Assembly (NCBI RefSeq): GCF_900187035.1
Contig: NZ_LT906446.1
Coordinates: forward strand, 2,046,001-2,110,000
From: Megamonas hypermegale
GTDB taxonomy: Bacteria > Bacillota > Negativicutes > Selenomonadales > Selenomonadaceae
Reading direction: 5' to 3'
Length of the DNA stretch: 64,000 nucleotides
Below, piece after piece: positions 1 to 9,469 of this stretch. Under the pieces are notes generated by a model. It was not told the origin of the DNA, searched no databases, and saw nothing but the letters and a program-made list of their open reading frames with translations. The number at the start of each line of letters is the position of its first letter. The stretch's first letter is position 1. Position numbers and translations under genes: made by a program.

Positions 1-78
1 GCATCTTTTAAGATGCAACCACAAGAGAAAAACCCTTATAGGGTTGAGCAAACCACCAGTTTAACTGGTGGTTTTGAT
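1..78. terminator. Cluster of three hairpins beyond the gnd stop
   Basis: Three perfect inverted repeats follow one another: GCATCTT/AAGATGC at 1-16, AACCC/GGGTT at 31-45 and AACCACCAGTT/AACTGGTGGTT at 51-73. The third is followed on the + strand by a T-rich stretch, so it fits a terminator for a gene entering from the left, and it may also serve the minus-strand gnd gene that ends at 88. The upstream context is outside the window. Confidence 0.6.
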
Positions 79-87
79 TTTATCATA

Positions 88-1497
88 TCAATAATGTTTT
101 TGCCATTGATGATGAAATGTTCCTTCACGGTCAATGCGTTTATACGTATGAGCACCGAAATAATCTCTTTGGGCTTGTATGAGATTTGCTCCGACTGTTT
201 TTGTACAAAGACCATCAATATAAGCCATTGCATTAGAAAATGCTGGTATTGGTACACCAAAGCTAACTGCTTTAGCAATGGTTTTCCTAAGGCTTTGTTG
301 GTTTTCTTGCACTTTATGGAAGAAGAAATCATCTTCAAGTAAATTTTCTAGGTTAGGATTTTTTTGATAAGCATTTGTAATATTATTTAAGAATTTAGCT
401 TTGATGATACAACCAGCTCTAAAGATAGAAGCTACTGAACCTAAATCTAAATGCCAGTTATGAATTTCAGAGGCACTTTTATATAATTCAAATCCTTGTG
501 TGTAAGCTGCTATTTTAGCAGTGTACAATGAGCGACGTACATCTTCTACAAAGTTTTCATCAATTTCAACAGGCAATGTTTGTTTTAAATCACTATCTGC
601 GAATTGCTGGCGTTTTGCGTAAAAAGAACTGATGTTACGAGCATTACAAGCACTCGTCATAATGGATGTATTAACACCTTGTTCTAATGCGGCGATGCTA
701 GTCCAGCGACCAGTTCCTTTTTGTCCAGCACTGTCGAGAATTTTGTCGACGAGATAACCTTCAGCCATATCGTCAGTTTCTTTTAAGATATCAGCTGTTA
801 TGCTGATTAAGAAGCTACTTAATTCGCCTTGGTTCCATTCATGAAAGATTTGGGAAATTTGTTCGTTAGATAAATTGCCTACGTTTTTTAATAAAAGGTA
901 AGCTTCAGCGATTAGTTGCATATCAGCGTATTCAATGCCGTTATGAACCATTTTTACATAATGACCAGCGCCATCTTCACCGATATAAGTACAACATGGT
1001 TTACCATCATCAGCTTTGGCTGCGATTGCTTCCATTACAGGTTGAATTTCTTTATAGCTTTCAGCGTTACCTCCTGGCATTAAAGCTGGTCCATTTAACG
1101 CGCCTTCTTCACCACCAGAAACGCCGATACCAAAATATTTAAATCCTTTGCTTGTCACATAATCATAGCGGCGTTGTGTATCTTTATAAAATGAATTGCC
1201 ACCGTCCATGATGATATCATCTGGGTCAAGATGTGGAAGTAAGCTGTCGATTACTGAATCAACGGCTTTGCCGGCTGTTACCATGATGAAAAATTTACGA
1301 GGACGTGCAACTGAATTTATAAGTGATTGAATATCATAATAAGCTGTGATATTTTTGTGCGGATGATTTTTAATAAATTTATCTGTTAAATCGGGCGTAT
1401 AGTTGTATACAGAAACTTTGAAGTTATGATTTGCCATGTTAAGGGCAAGACAACTACCCATAACACCCATACCAATAACGGCTATATTTGCATTCAT
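88..1497 (-). CDS. gnd: 6-phosphogluconate dehydrogenase, decarboxylating
   Basis: Cytosolic enzyme that oxidises and decarboxylates 6-phosphogluconate to ribulose 5-phosphate. The 469-residue protein is the usual length. It opens with a Rossmann fold (AVIGMGVMGSCLALN), has MDGGNSFYKDT near residue 100, the substrate loop GVSGGEEGA near 130 and the conserved KMVHNGIEYADMQ near 185. The ATG at 1497 is chosen because GGAGG lies at 1506-1510; a start five codons upstream would overlap that site. It is last in the operon gntK-gntP-gnd, so gluconate carbon enters through the oxidative pentose phosphate route. Confidence 0.96.
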   Translation of the reverse strand: MNANIAVIGMGVMGSCLALNMANHNFKVSVYNYTPDLTDKFIKNHPHKNITAYYDIQSLINSVARPRKFFIMVTAGKAVDSVIDSLLPHLDPDDIIMDGGNSFYKDTQRRYDYVTSKGFKYFGIGVSGGEEGALNGPALMPGGNAESYKEIQPVMEAIAAKADDGKPCCTYIGEDGAGHYVKMVHNGIEYADMQLIAEAYLLLKNVGNLSNEQISQIFHEWNQGELSSFLISITADILKETDDMAEGYLVDKILDSAGQKGTGRWTSIAALEQGVNTSIMTSACNARNISSFYAKRQQFADSDLKQTLPVEIDENFVEDVRRSLYTAKIAAYTQGFELYKSASEIHNWHLDLGSVASIFRAGCIIKAKFLNNITNAYQKNPNLENLLEDDFFFHKVQENQQSLRKTIAKAVSFGVPIPAFSNAMAYIDGLCTKTVGANLIQAQRDYFGAHTYKRIDREGTFHHQWQKHY

Positions 1498-1514
1498 AAA
1501 AAATACCTCCAAAT

Positions 1515-2834
1515 TTAAAATAAAATGATATTAAGTATTATAACACCTATTAAACCGGCAACAGCAATGATTGTTTCAAGGGCACACCAAGTACGCATGG
1601 TGCCTTTGATACTTAATCCAAAAAATTCTTTAAATAACCAAAAGCCAGGGTCGCTAGGTGGACTTAAAATTACGCTACCAGCACCAACAGCTAAAACCAT
1701 AAGTTCAGGACTTACACCAGTAAGTGGAATAAGTGGAGCTATAATGCCACCGGCAGTGAGTGCTGCAACTGTAGCTGAACCTACAGCAATACGAATAACA
1801 GCAGCAATAAGCCAACCCATAAATAATGGAGATAAAGCTGCGTCTTGAATAAGTGTGCCGATATAGGTACCGAGACCACTGTCAATTAAGATTTGTTTTA
1901 ATACTCCTCCACCAGCAACAACAAGTAAAATCATGGCTATAGTTTTGACAGCTCCATCAACGCTTTCCATTACTTCTTTCATAGATTTACCACGATTTAG
2001 TCCAAATGTAAAGATAGCAATAATAACAGATATGGTAAGTGCAATATCTGGATTACCTAAAAATACAAGAATATGATAAATGGTATAACTATCATTTAAT
2101 ATCATTTTAACGATAGCAGAAGCAGCCATTAAAATAACAGGAACAAGAGCAGTAAATACACTGATACCAAAAGAGGGCATTTCATTATCTTTAAAAATTT
2201 TAGGATTATATAAACCTTTGGGAATTTCTGGTTGTAAATTTTTTACGAAATTAAAATATAATGGACCAGCAATTATTACTGTTGGAACAGCAATTAAAAA
2301 GCCATAAATAAGAGTGGTACCTAAATCAGCATTAAAAATGACAGCAATAGCGGTAGGTCCCGGATGTGGAGGTAAAAATGCATGAGCAGAAGAAAGGGAG
2401 GCTGCCATAGGAATACCAACTTCTAATAAGTTTACTTTCGCTTCAGCAGCAATAGTAAATACGAGAGGAATTAAAAGAACAAAACCTATTTCATAAAAAA
2501 GTGCAAGACCAACGACAAAACCAGTTAAGCATACAGCCCAACGTACATTTTTTACGCCAAATGTAGAAATTAATGTAGTAGCAATACGTTGTGCTCCCCC
2601 ACTATCTGCCATTAATTTGCCTAACATAGCTCCAAAGCTAACAACGATAGCAAGACCACCTAGTGTACCACCTAAACCTTTAGTAATAGATGGAATAATG
2701 TCGTCAACAGGTAATCCTAAAACAAAAGCCATAAAAATAGATACAAAGATTAAGGATAAGAAACTATTTAATTTACATTTTACAATTAAAATGAACAATA
2801 TGACAATACCAATAGCTAATAAGGCAAGAGGCAT
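1515..2834 (-). CDS. gntP: Gluconate:H+ symporter, GntP family
   Basis: Inner-membrane permease of 439 residues, the normal GntP size, hydrophobic throughout with about 12-14 membrane spans. Family features include the segment LPPHPGPTAIAV near residue 155 and the C-terminal SPPSDPGFWLFKEFFGLS. It lies between the gluconokinase gene (49 bases upstream) and gnd (17 bases downstream) on the same strand. This supports gluconate as the substrate, though GntP relatives also move other sugar acids. Confidence 0.93.
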   Translation of the reverse strand: MPLALLAIGIVILFILIVKCKLNSFLSLIFVSIFMAFVLGLPVDDIIPSITKGLGGTLGGLAIVVSFGAMLGKLMADSGGAQRIATTLISTFGVKNVRWAVCLTGFVVGLALFYEIGFVLLIPLVFTIAAEAKVNLLEVGIPMAASLSSAHAFLPPHPGPTAIAVIFNADLGTTLIYGFLIAVPTVIIAGPLYFNFVKNLQPEIPKGLYNPKIFKDNEMPSFGISVFTALVPVILMAASAIVKMILNDSYTIYHILVFLGNPDIALTISVIIAIFTFGLNRGKSMKEVMESVDGAVKTIAMILLVVAGGGVLKQILIDSGLGTYIGTLIQDAALSPLFMGWLIAAVIRIAVGSATVAALTAGGIIAPLIPLTGVSPELMVLAVGAGSVILSPPSDPGFWLFKEFFGLSIKGTMRTWCALETIIAVAGLIGVIILNIILF

Positions 2835-2882
2835 AATAAAAACTTCCTTTCTATTTTGAATTGATAGATATCAATTAATTTA

Positions 2883-4439
2883 TTATTTATACATCTGATT
2901 TTGGTAAGTTGTTATACGAGTAAATTCAGGTTGTAGTTTTTGATAAAGGTTGTTATAAATATCAAATAATTCTTTGTATGTTAAAAAATTTTCTTTTTGT
3001 GGATAATAAATTTTTTTAGATTGAATTAAATTGGCAGTATCAGAAATACTATTCATTTCTCCACTTGCAATAAAACCGAGAACAGCTGCTCCAAATGCAG
3101 CACCTTCACTATTTTGTGGTAAAGTAATATTTTCACCGAAAATATCAGATATAATTTGAAGCCATAAAGTTGATTTAGTAAAACTTCCACTTACGCGAAT
3201 ATCTTCTATTTTTCCGAAGTCTTTAAGAGCTGTTAAAACACAGTTTAAACTAAAACAAATACCTTCCATAGCAGCTCTAATCATATGTGAGCGGCTATGG
3301 TTTAAGGAAAGACCAAAGAACATACCACGTAATTCTGAGTTCCAGTATGGAGCACGTTCACCAGTAAAAAATGGTAAAAGTAATAATCCTTCTGCGCCAG
3401 CTGGAATTTTTGAAGCTTTTAATGTCATGAGATCGTATGGGTCAATATCAATATCATCTAATCGACGGCTATTATAATGACAAATTTTATCACGCATCCA
3501 ACGCATAATAATGCCACCATTGTTTATAGCTCCACCAGCTACCCACATGTCATCAGTTAAGTTGTAGCACCATGTACGATTTTTTTTATCAACTTTTGGA
3601 TTTTTTGTAAGCATACGAATAGCACCACTTGTTCCTATTGTTGCACTTAATTGTCCTGGTTTAACCGCTCCAATACCTACATTTACAAGAACGCCATCAG
3701 TTGCACCTATTACAACAGGTAGTCCTTTTGGTAAATTAAGTCGTTGAGCTGCATCCGGTGTGAGTTTTTGTGAATATGTTGTAGAAACAACAGGTGGAAG
3801 TTGTTCTTTTCTTATATCTGCGAAAGAAAGAATATCTTCATCCCAATCCATTTTATGAGCATTATATAAACCACTAGCAGAGGCAGAAGATTTATCAATT
3901 ACCCATTTATTAGTTAATTTTTCAAATACATAATCTTTTAAAGAATAAATGTATTTCATTTTAGAAAAAACATCTGGGAAAGTTTTTTTTAGCCAAAGGA
4001 TTTTTAAAAATGGATAGCAAGCATGAACTGGACAACAAGTTTTTTCATAGAAATTTCTAGTTAGTTTAATATCTTTCTTTAATTCATTAACAATTTCTAC
4101 ACTACGACTATCTGCCCAAGTTATCATGTTACTTAAAAGTTCTCGTTTTTCATTGGCAGGTGCGAAACTATGCATTACAGTGCTAATAGCTATACCAGAA
4201 ACGGGTATTCCTTTATATATCAAAGTATTAGCTGTATCACGAATAACTTTTTCAGTAGCTTTATAAATAATTTCTGGATTTTGTTCAGCCCAATCGGGAT
4301 ATGGGGTTTCAAGTGGATAAAATTCGTTACTGTCGCAAAGATTAACACCATTTTTTTGATAAGCAATTGCTCTTACACCAGTAGTACCAATATCTACTCC
4401 AATCCAAACACTATTATGCATATTGCCAAAATTTAACAT
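2883..4439 (-). CDS. gntK: Gluconokinase, FGGY carbohydrate kinase family
   Basis: Cytosolic kinase that phosphorylates gluconate to 6-phosphogluconate. The 518-residue protein has the FGGY N-terminal phosphate motif IGVDIGTTGVRAIAY, the second nucleotide motif ATIGTSGAIR near residue 268, GERAPYWNSELRG, and the C-terminal signature with SGSFTKSTLWLQIISDIF and GAAFGAAVLG. The ATG at 4439 has an AAAGGAAAG ribosome site about 8 bases away; a Met six codons later is less well placed. It is the first gene of the gluconate operon, reading away from the regulator at 4671. Substrate is inferred from the neighbours. Confidence 0.9.
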   Translation of the reverse strand: MLNFGNMHNSVWIGVDIGTTGVRAIAYQKNGVNLCDSNEFYPLETPYPDWAEQNPEIIYKATEKVIRDTANTLIYKGIPVSGIAISTVMHSFAPANEKRELLSNMITWADSRSVEIVNELKKDIKLTRNFYEKTCCPVHACYPFLKILWLKKTFPDVFSKMKYIYSLKDYVFEKLTNKWVIDKSSASASGLYNAHKMDWDEDILSFADIRKEQLPPVVSTTYSQKLTPDAAQRLNLPKGLPVVIGATDGVLVNVGIGAVKPGQLSATIGTSGAIRMLTKNPKVDKKNRTWCYNLTDDMWVAGGAINNGGIIMRWMRDKICHYNSRRLDDIDIDPYDLMTLKASKIPAGAEGLLLLPFFTGERAPYWNSELRGMFFGLSLNHSRSHMIRAAMEGICFSLNCVLTALKDFGKIEDIRVSGSFTKSTLWLQIISDIFGENITLPQNSEGAAFGAAVLGFIASGEMNSISDTANLIQSKKIYYPQKENFLTYKELFDIYNNLYQKLQPEFTRITTYQNQMYK

Positions 4440-4500
4440 GAGATATCTTTCCTTTCTATATTGAAAAAAACAAATTAAATGAAAAGTTTTTATTTTATGT

Positions 4501-4598
4501 AAGTTGCAACTTTATTTTATGATAAGAGTATATCAAATAATAAATAATTTTGCAATAACTTTATCATTATTTTTAAAAAAAATGATAAAGTTATTGCA
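4501..4598. promoter_or_regulatory. Divergent gntK/regulator control region with perfect inverted repeat
   Basis: The 230-base gap between the divergent gluconate operon and the RpiR-type gene holds a perfect 18-bp inverted repeat, TGCAATAACTTTATCATT at 4551-4568 and its complement at 4581-4598, with a 12-base spacer. A second, perfect 12-bp palindrome AAGTTGCAACTT lies at 4501-4512 on the gntK side. Both are candidate operators for the neighbouring RpiR-type protein. A bidirectional hairpin is an alternative, but a terminator makes little sense between two outward-facing starts. Confidence 0.55.
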
Positions 4599-4670
4599 TT
4601 TTAGAAGTAATAAAAAGTAAAAATATCTGTTAAAATAATAATAGGAAATAAAATAAATGAGGTAATGAAT

Positions 4671-5522
4671 ATGGAAAATAATGTATCAATTGTGACATTA
4701 ATGCGTAGTAGCTATAATAATATGACTAAATCAGAAAAAAGAATTATAGATTATATTTTAGCAAATGAAAAAACGGTTATAGGTCAAACAATTTCTGATT
4801 TAGCAACAAATACAAATAGTTCAGAAGTCACAATCTCACGTTTTTGTAAAAAATTAGGTTTTAATGGTTTACAAAGTTTGAAAATAGCATTAGCTAGTGA
4901 AGTTTTTAGTAGGGATGAACTTATATCACAAGAAATAAATACAAATGATTCTTATAGAACTATAGCAGAAAAATTATTTTTATCTATAGCTGATGGTTTA
5001 CAAGATACTTTAAAACTTTTAGATTTTAATGAAATAAAAAAAGCAGTTGACTTAATTTCAACTGCTAGGCAAATTTGTGTTTATGGTTTTGGTAATTCAT
5101 ATACTGTTTGTAAAGATATAGAAACACGTTTTATGCGTTTTGGCATACCGATAAAAGCATATTGTGATTTACATATGCAGTTAACGGCTTCATCTGTATT
5201 AACAGATAAAGATGTAATAATTGCTGTATCACATACAGGTTCCAATATAGATTTATTACAATCAATAGAATTAGCACATAAAAATAATATCCCAGTTATA
5301 GCAATAACGAGTTATATGCATTCACCATTATGCAAATTAGCTGATATTGTTTTACATGGTATGGGGCGAGAAGTAGCTTATAAATCAGAGGCAGTAGCAT
5401 CACGTTTAATTCATATGGCTATTGTTGATGTATTATATATGGGTGTTTATCAAAAAAATGTAGATAAAGGTTTTACTAATATAAAAAAAATGCGTTCAGC
5501 AATTGCAAAAAGACGAATGTAA
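4671..5522 (+). CDS. RpiR/MurR-type transcriptional regulator (gluconate operon)
   Basis: DNA-binding regulator of about 283 residues. The N-terminal HTH_6 domain (residues 1-75) includes SEVTISRFCKKLGFNGLQSLK, and a SIS sugar-phosphate-binding domain follows (about 120-260) with CVYGFGNSYTVCKD and IAVSHTGSN. The ATG at 4671 is preferred over the one at 4665 because the TGAGGT ribosome site at 4658-4663 is then 7 bases away. It is transcribed divergently from gntK, so control of the gluconate genes by 6-phosphogluconate or a similar sugar phosphate is likely but inferred. Confidence 0.88.
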   Translation: MENNVSIVTLMRSSYNNMTKSEKRIIDYILANEKTVIGQTISDLATNTNSSEVTISRFCKKLGFNGLQSLKIALASEVFSRDELISQEINTNDSYRTIAEKLFLSIADGLQDTLKLLDFNEIKKAVDLISTARQICVYGFGNSYTVCKDIETRFMRFGIPIKAYCDLHMQLTASSVLTDKDVIIAVSHTGSNIDLLQSIELAHKNNIPVIAITSYMHSPLCKLADIVLHGMGREVAYKSEAVASRLIHMAIVDVLYMGVYQKNVDKGFTNIKKMRSAIAKRRM

Positions 5523-5525
5523 TAC

Positions 5526-5570
5526 AAAAAAGGTACTGATTTTACTTATTAAAAACCAGTACCTTTTTTT
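5526..5570. terminator. Bidirectional terminator between regulator and cobO
   Basis: AAAAAAGGTACTG at 5526-5538 pairs with CAGTACC at 5557-5563, followed by a T run. A-run and T-run flank the stem, so it can work for both converging genes. Confidence 0.85.
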
Positions 5571-6108
5571 AAAATTCTACACCTTTTTGCGCTTTAATTC
5601 CTTGTTTAAATGGATGTTTTATTTCAGTCATTTCTGTTACTAAATCAGCTTTATCAATTATTTCAGGTTTTGCATTTCTGCCTGTTAAAACGAGGTGAAG
5701 CGTTTCGGGTTTATGTTCAATTAAATCTAAAACTTGTTGAAGAGAGATTAAATCAAAATCAATAGCGTAATTGATTTCATCTAATATAATCATATCCCAT
5801 TTACCACTTAACATTTCATCTTTAGCTTCATTTAAGGCATTTTGTGCGGCTTGTTTATGTTTTTCAATATCGGTATTACCGCGACGAGTAAAACCTTCGC
5901 CGCATTGTTTAACTGTTATTTCGGGAGAAAATTTATTAAGTGCTTTTAGTTCGCCGTATTTCCAGCCACCTTTTATAAATTGTAATATCAATATTTTTAA
6001 TCCTTCGCCCCAAGCGCGTATGGCAAGACCGAGAGCCGCCGTTGTTTTTCCTTTTCCGTTACCTGTATGAACGATAGTGAGTCCGTGTACATAATCATTA
6101 TTTGGCAT
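5569..6108 (-). CDS. cobO: Corrinoid adenosyltransferase (CobO/BtuR/CobA type)
   Basis: Transfers the 5'-deoxyadenosyl group from ATP to cob(I)alamin or cobyrinic acid diamide in adenosylcobalamin synthesis. The 179-residue protein has the family P-loop TGNGKGKTTAALG near residue 16, LQFIKGGWKYGE, and the Walker-B-like IILDEINYAID. An AGGAGG ribosome site precedes the ATG at 6108. It follows cbiB by 14 bases on the same strand, forming a two-gene cobalamin unit. Confidence 0.94.
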   Translation of the reverse strand: MPNNDYVHGLTIVHTGNGKGKTTAALGLAIRAWGEGLKILILQFIKGGWKYGELKALNKFSPEITVKQCGEGFTRRGNTDIEKHKQAAQNALNEAKDEMLSGKWDMIILDEINYAIDFDLISLQQVLDLIEHKPETLHLVLTGRNAKPEIIDKADLVTEMTEIKHPFKQGIKAQKGVEF

Positions 6109-6122
6109 AGTAAAATCCCTCC

Positions 6123-7103
6123 TTAAATGTGTAATCCGATGAATTTAAAATTAATGATAGAAATGAGGCAACATAAGATGAGAAATAAAACTGATACGCT
6201 ATACATTAATTTTATGGTTTGAGCGATATGTTTTGCTTTTAAATCATTGAGATTATCACCCATATATGCGCGAAAAGATTGACGTCCAAAATAGTAATTG
6301 ATACCACCGAGGCGAATGCCGAGCGCTCCAGCAACGGTAGCTTCTGTATAACCACCATTAGGGCTTGGATGTTTTTTAGCATCGCGCATCATCATTTTAA
6401 AAGCATTTTTATAATCAAGATGATTAAAAAAGGCAACGATGATTAATAAAATTCCTGTAATACGCGCTGGAATGAAGTTTAAAACATCGTCTACGCGTGC
6501 AGCTGTTCTGCCAAAATAAAAATATTTGTCATTTTTATAGCCAATCATGGCATCCATAGTATTGGAAGCACGGTATAATACGGCAAGCGGTAAACCACCG
6601 ATGAAAAAGAAAAATAATGGGGAAATTATACCATCTACAGTATTTTCAGCTACTGTTTCTACTGTAGCGCGTGTGATATCAGCTTCGTTCATGCGATTGG
6701 CATCGCGGCTTACAATATAATTGACTTTTTCACGTGCGGAAGATATATCATTTTGTATGAGTTTATCGTAAATATCTCTGCCGGCTTTAGCTAATGATTT
6801 TGGTGAAATCATAAAGCTTAAAATGAGTGCTTGAATGAGAATATTTAACCAAATTGGGATATTGAATAAGTTCATGGCCATGATTAAATAGTACGGTATG
6901 GCATAAGAGATGATGAGCATTATGAGAACAAGAATAAAACCACAAACGAGTTTTGTAGGTTCAGCGCTATTATCTTTGCGCAATAATTTATCTAAAAAAT
7001 CGATTAATTTTCCCATCAGGGCAACAGGATGAAATTTTGTATAGGGGTCGCCGATTATGCAATCAATAATAAACGCTAATAGAGCGATAAAAGCAATTTC
7101 CAT
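6123..7103 (-). CDS. cbiB: Adenosylcobinamide-phosphate synthase CbiB/CobD
   Basis: Membrane enzyme joining the aminopropanol arm to adenosylcobyric acid. The protein of about 326 residues begins with a membrane segment and the family motif DCIIGDPYTKFHPVALMG. It also has RDANRMNEADITRATVETVAEN in the middle and PSPNGGYTEATVAGALG near the C-terminus. The ATG at 7103 has a weak GTGAG ribosome site about 9 bases away; a TTG three codons upstream overlaps it. Other cobalamin genes are not in the window, and no cobalamin riboswitch is recognisable upstream. Confidence 0.93.
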   Translation of the reverse strand: MEIAFIALLAFIIDCIIGDPYTKFHPVALMGKLIDFLDKLLRKDNSAEPTKLVCGFILVLIMLIISYAIPYYLIMAMNLFNIPIWLNILIQALILSFMISPKSLAKAGRDIYDKLIQNDISSAREKVNYIVSRDANRMNEADITRATVETVAENTVDGIISPLFFFFIGGLPLAVLYRASNTMDAMIGYKNDKYFYFGRTAARVDDVLNFIPARITGILLIIVAFFNHLDYKNAFKMMMRDAKKHPSPNGGYTEATVAGALGIRLGGINYYFGRQSFRAYMGDNLNDLKAKHIAQTIKLMYSVSVLFLILCCLISIINFKFIGLHI

Positions 7104-7272
7104 TATATTCAACTCACTAATTATATTTTATTTACTTTAACTTGCTATAAAGTAAAAGTTTGTTAGCATATTTATTATAAGAGTTGTTGAATGTAAAAGC
7201 AACAAAGACTATAAAAAAATAAATTGCTATGGTATGATAAAAATATAAATAATTATTAGTGAAGGTGAAATA

Positions 7273-7728
7273 ATGAGTGTAGAATTATTGCATTATACAC
7301 GTGGCAAACATGTGGAAAATATTCATCGTGGTGATGCTGTTTGCGTATCTTCAGATGGAAAAATTTTAGGAAGCTTAGGCAATGCTCATTTACCAATGTT
7401 TTGGCGCAGTGCTGCAAAACCATTTCAATTATTACAATTTGTAAAAATGGGTGGAGTGGAAAAATACAATTTAACGCAAGCAGAATTAGCAATTCTTGCT
7501 TCTTCACATAGTGGTGAATCTATTCATGTAGAAACAGTTACTTCTATATTGCATAAATTGGGGCTTACACCTGATATTTTAAATTGCGGTGCTGCTCGTC
7601 CTATGAGTGGTAAGGCTTTTAAAGAATTAGTTAGACAGAATTTAAAACCATCAGCATTGCATAACCCTTGCTCTGGTAAACATTCTGGTATTATCGCTTT
7701 ATGTCAATTGCTTGAAATTCCAATTGAT
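7273..7728 (+). CDS. L-asparaginase II family protein, exon 1 (interrupted by an IStron)
   Basis: N-terminal 152 codons of an asparaginase II family enzyme (PF06089 type). Family motifs seen are FWRSAAKPFQLLQF, ILASSHSGE and NPCSGKHSGIIALC. In the DNA the frame runs on past codon 152 into element sequence and meets TAG at 7792-7794, so the unspliced message would give a truncated product. Joining 7728 directly to 9576 keeps the frame and gives IPIDDYIKPDHPAQ, which matches the family's usual PDHPVQ region, for a 331-residue protein of normal length. Function therefore depends on removing the intron. Confidence 0.9.
7724..7728 (+). other. TTGAT target/TAM at the IStron left junction
   Basis: TTGAT immediately precedes the element. 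It is the insertion pentanucleotide known for several IS605-type elements and clostridial IStrons, and its last T is the exon U expected 5' of a group I intron. Confidence 0.75.
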
Positions 7729-8240
7729 TATTGTGAGCCGCACACTTGTGATTTTAATCATGAGTTAGGCGAACAAAATAGTCAGCGTATATAGAAATAT
7801 GTACGTAGAGATAGACTAAGATCTATCCAATACTGTTTGAATTGCTGGAAAGCCCTAAAGATATCTGAACTACAACGTAAACATGAAATAAAGTTAAACG
7901 TGAATGTGGCGAAAGCAGAAAAAATCAGATATATAGCATAAGGTTAAATCCTAAGTGTTGAAAAATGGACAATCAGCAGCGAAGCTCCGAATAGGAGAAC
8001 GTTCAACGACTATTCCTCTTGAGGGAAGTACTCAGTAAGCTATTGACTGAGGAAGTGGACAGACTCTAACAGGTAAAGCTGAGGGATAAGATATAGTCTG
8101 TGCCGTTACGAAAGTAACGGAAGTTCATAAGAGAACTGTATAGAAAGTAGCGTTTCTATATGAACGAGACCTCATAATACGACTAAAGCAGAACCTACAG
8201 TTCTTGTATACGTTATTTAAAATAGGCAGTTAATATATAA
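7729..8240 (+). ncRNA. Group I intron catalytic core of the IStron
   Basis: Canonical core elements appear in order: P element AATTGCTGGAAAGCCC (7840-7855), Q element AATCAGCAGCGAAGCTC (7971-7987), R element GTTCAACGACTA (8001-8012) and S element AAGATATAGTC (8088-8098). P4 forms between GCTG in P and CAGC in Q. P7 forms between GACTAT (8008-8013) and ATAGTC (8093-8098). CTCAGT/ACTGAG (8031-8051) is a P8-like hairpin. CCGTTAC-GAAA-GTAACGG (8103-8120) is a P9-like hairpin with a GNRA loop. A possible guide for P1 is GTCAG at 7781-7785 against exon TTGAT; this pairing is tentative. The 3' splice site lies after tnpB at 9575. Confidence 0.87.
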
Positions 8241-8354
8241 ACACTTGCTATATTGCTATACATATGTCATGATTATATTAAATGATAGTATGGAAGTAAT
8301 ACGTGGTAAAGGATATATTTATTCATTAATTAGAAGAAAGCGTAAGTGTTTATT

Positions 8355-9464
8355 ATGGAAAAAGCTTATAAATTTAGGATATACCCTAATAAAACACAAG
8401 AAAGTTTACTTCAAAAAACTTTTGGCTGTGTACGTTTTGTATATAATCACTTTTTAGATAGAAGAATTAAAGCATATGAACAAAATAAGAAAAATATAGG
8501 TTATAATGAATGCTCAAAAGAGCTTACTCAATTAAAAAAAGAAAAAAAGTGGCTTAAAGAACCAGATAAATCCTCTTTACAAAATGCTTTAAAGAATTTA
8601 GATACAGCTTATAAAAACTTTTTTAATAAACAAAAAGCAGGCTTTCCTAAATTCAAATCTAAAAAGAATCGGTATAAATCGTACAAAACAAATATGACAA
8701 ATAACAACATTGTATTTTTAGGAAATAAAATAAAATTACCTAAAATAGGTAAGATAAAAATAAGAGATAAATATTGCCAAATAGAAGGTAGGATTTTAAG
8801 TGCGACAGTATCACAGACTCCTAGTGGAAAATATTACGTTGCACTATGTTGTACAGACCTGCCACAACTTGAATTCATAAAAACGAATAAATATGTCGGT
8901 TTGGATTTAGGAATAAAGGATTTTGTCATAACCTCAGATGCAGTAAAATATAGTAATCCTAAATACTTGCAGAAATCATTGACTAGATTAGCTAAGCTTC
9001 AAAGAGAGCTTTCTCGAAAAACAAAAGGAAGTTCAAATTGGGAAAAGGCTAGAGTAAAAGTAGCAAAGTTGCATGATAGAATTGCCAATCAAAGACGCAA
9101 TTTACTACATCAAGTAACATGTCAACTTATCAGAAACTACGATGTAATCTGTCTTGAAGATTTGCAAGTTGAAAACATGATGAAAAATCATAAATTAGCA
9201 AGAAATATAGCTGATGTCAGTTGGTCAGAGTTTATGAGACAACTAACATATAAAGCCAAATGGTTTGGCAGGGTTATTGTCAAAATAGATAAATTTTATC
9301 CTTCAAGCCAATTATGTCATATTTGTGGGTATAAAAATACTGAAGTAAAAAACTTAAATGTTAGAAAGTGGAACTGTCCTGAATGTAAAACACATCACGA
9401 TAGAGATGTAAATGCAGCTATAAATATTAGAAATGAAGGATTAAGAATATTAAACATAGCTTAA
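8355..9464 (+). CDS. tnpB: TnpB RNA-guided nuclease (IS200/IS605 superfamily)
   Basis: Cas12-like RNA-guided DNA endonuclease of about 369 residues, full length. It starts with the typical [12 protein letters not shown]. The RuvC triad is present: Asp184 in [10 protein letters not shown], Glu268 in [11 protein letters not shown], and Asp351 in [11 protein letters not shown]. The zinc ribbon Cys321-Cys324/Cys341-Cys344 lies between the last two. With no visible damage, nuclease activity is expected. The ATG at 8355 matches family starts; a GTG at 8346 in frame is possible. It sits inside the intron and ends 111 bases before the 3' splice site. Confidence 0.94.
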   Translation: MEKAYKFRIYPNKTQESLLQKTFGCVRFVYNHFLDRRIKAYEQNKKNIGYNECSKELTQLKKEKKWLKEPDKSSLQNALKNLDTAYKNFFNKQKAGFPKFKSKKNRYKSYKTNMTNNNIVFLGNKIKLPKIGKIKIRDKYCQIEGRILSATVSQTPSGKYYVALCCTDLPQLEFIKTNKYVGLDLGIKDFVITSDAVKYSNPKYLQKSLTRLAKLQRELSRKTKGSSNWEKARVKVAKLHDRIANQRRNLLHQVTCQLIRNYDVICLEDLQVENMMKNHKLARNIADVSWSEFMRQLTYKAKWFGRVIVKIDKFYPSSQLCHICGYKNTEVKNLNVRKWNCPECKTHHDRDVNAAINIRNEGLRILNIA

Positions 9465-9469
9465 TCTTG

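Noticed and set aside
7104-7272. Cobalamin riboswitch upstream of cbiB
   Set aside because: The 169-base gap is too short and AT-rich, and no B12-box-like motif was found.
7729-8240. Group II intron or reverse-transcriptase element
   Set aside because: No reverse transcriptase and no domain V motif are seen; the P/Q/R/S elements are those of a group I intron.
8245-8457. 70-residue frame in the IStron left of tnpB
   Set aside because: It overlaps the TnpB start in another frame, lacks a ribosome site and has no family resemblance.
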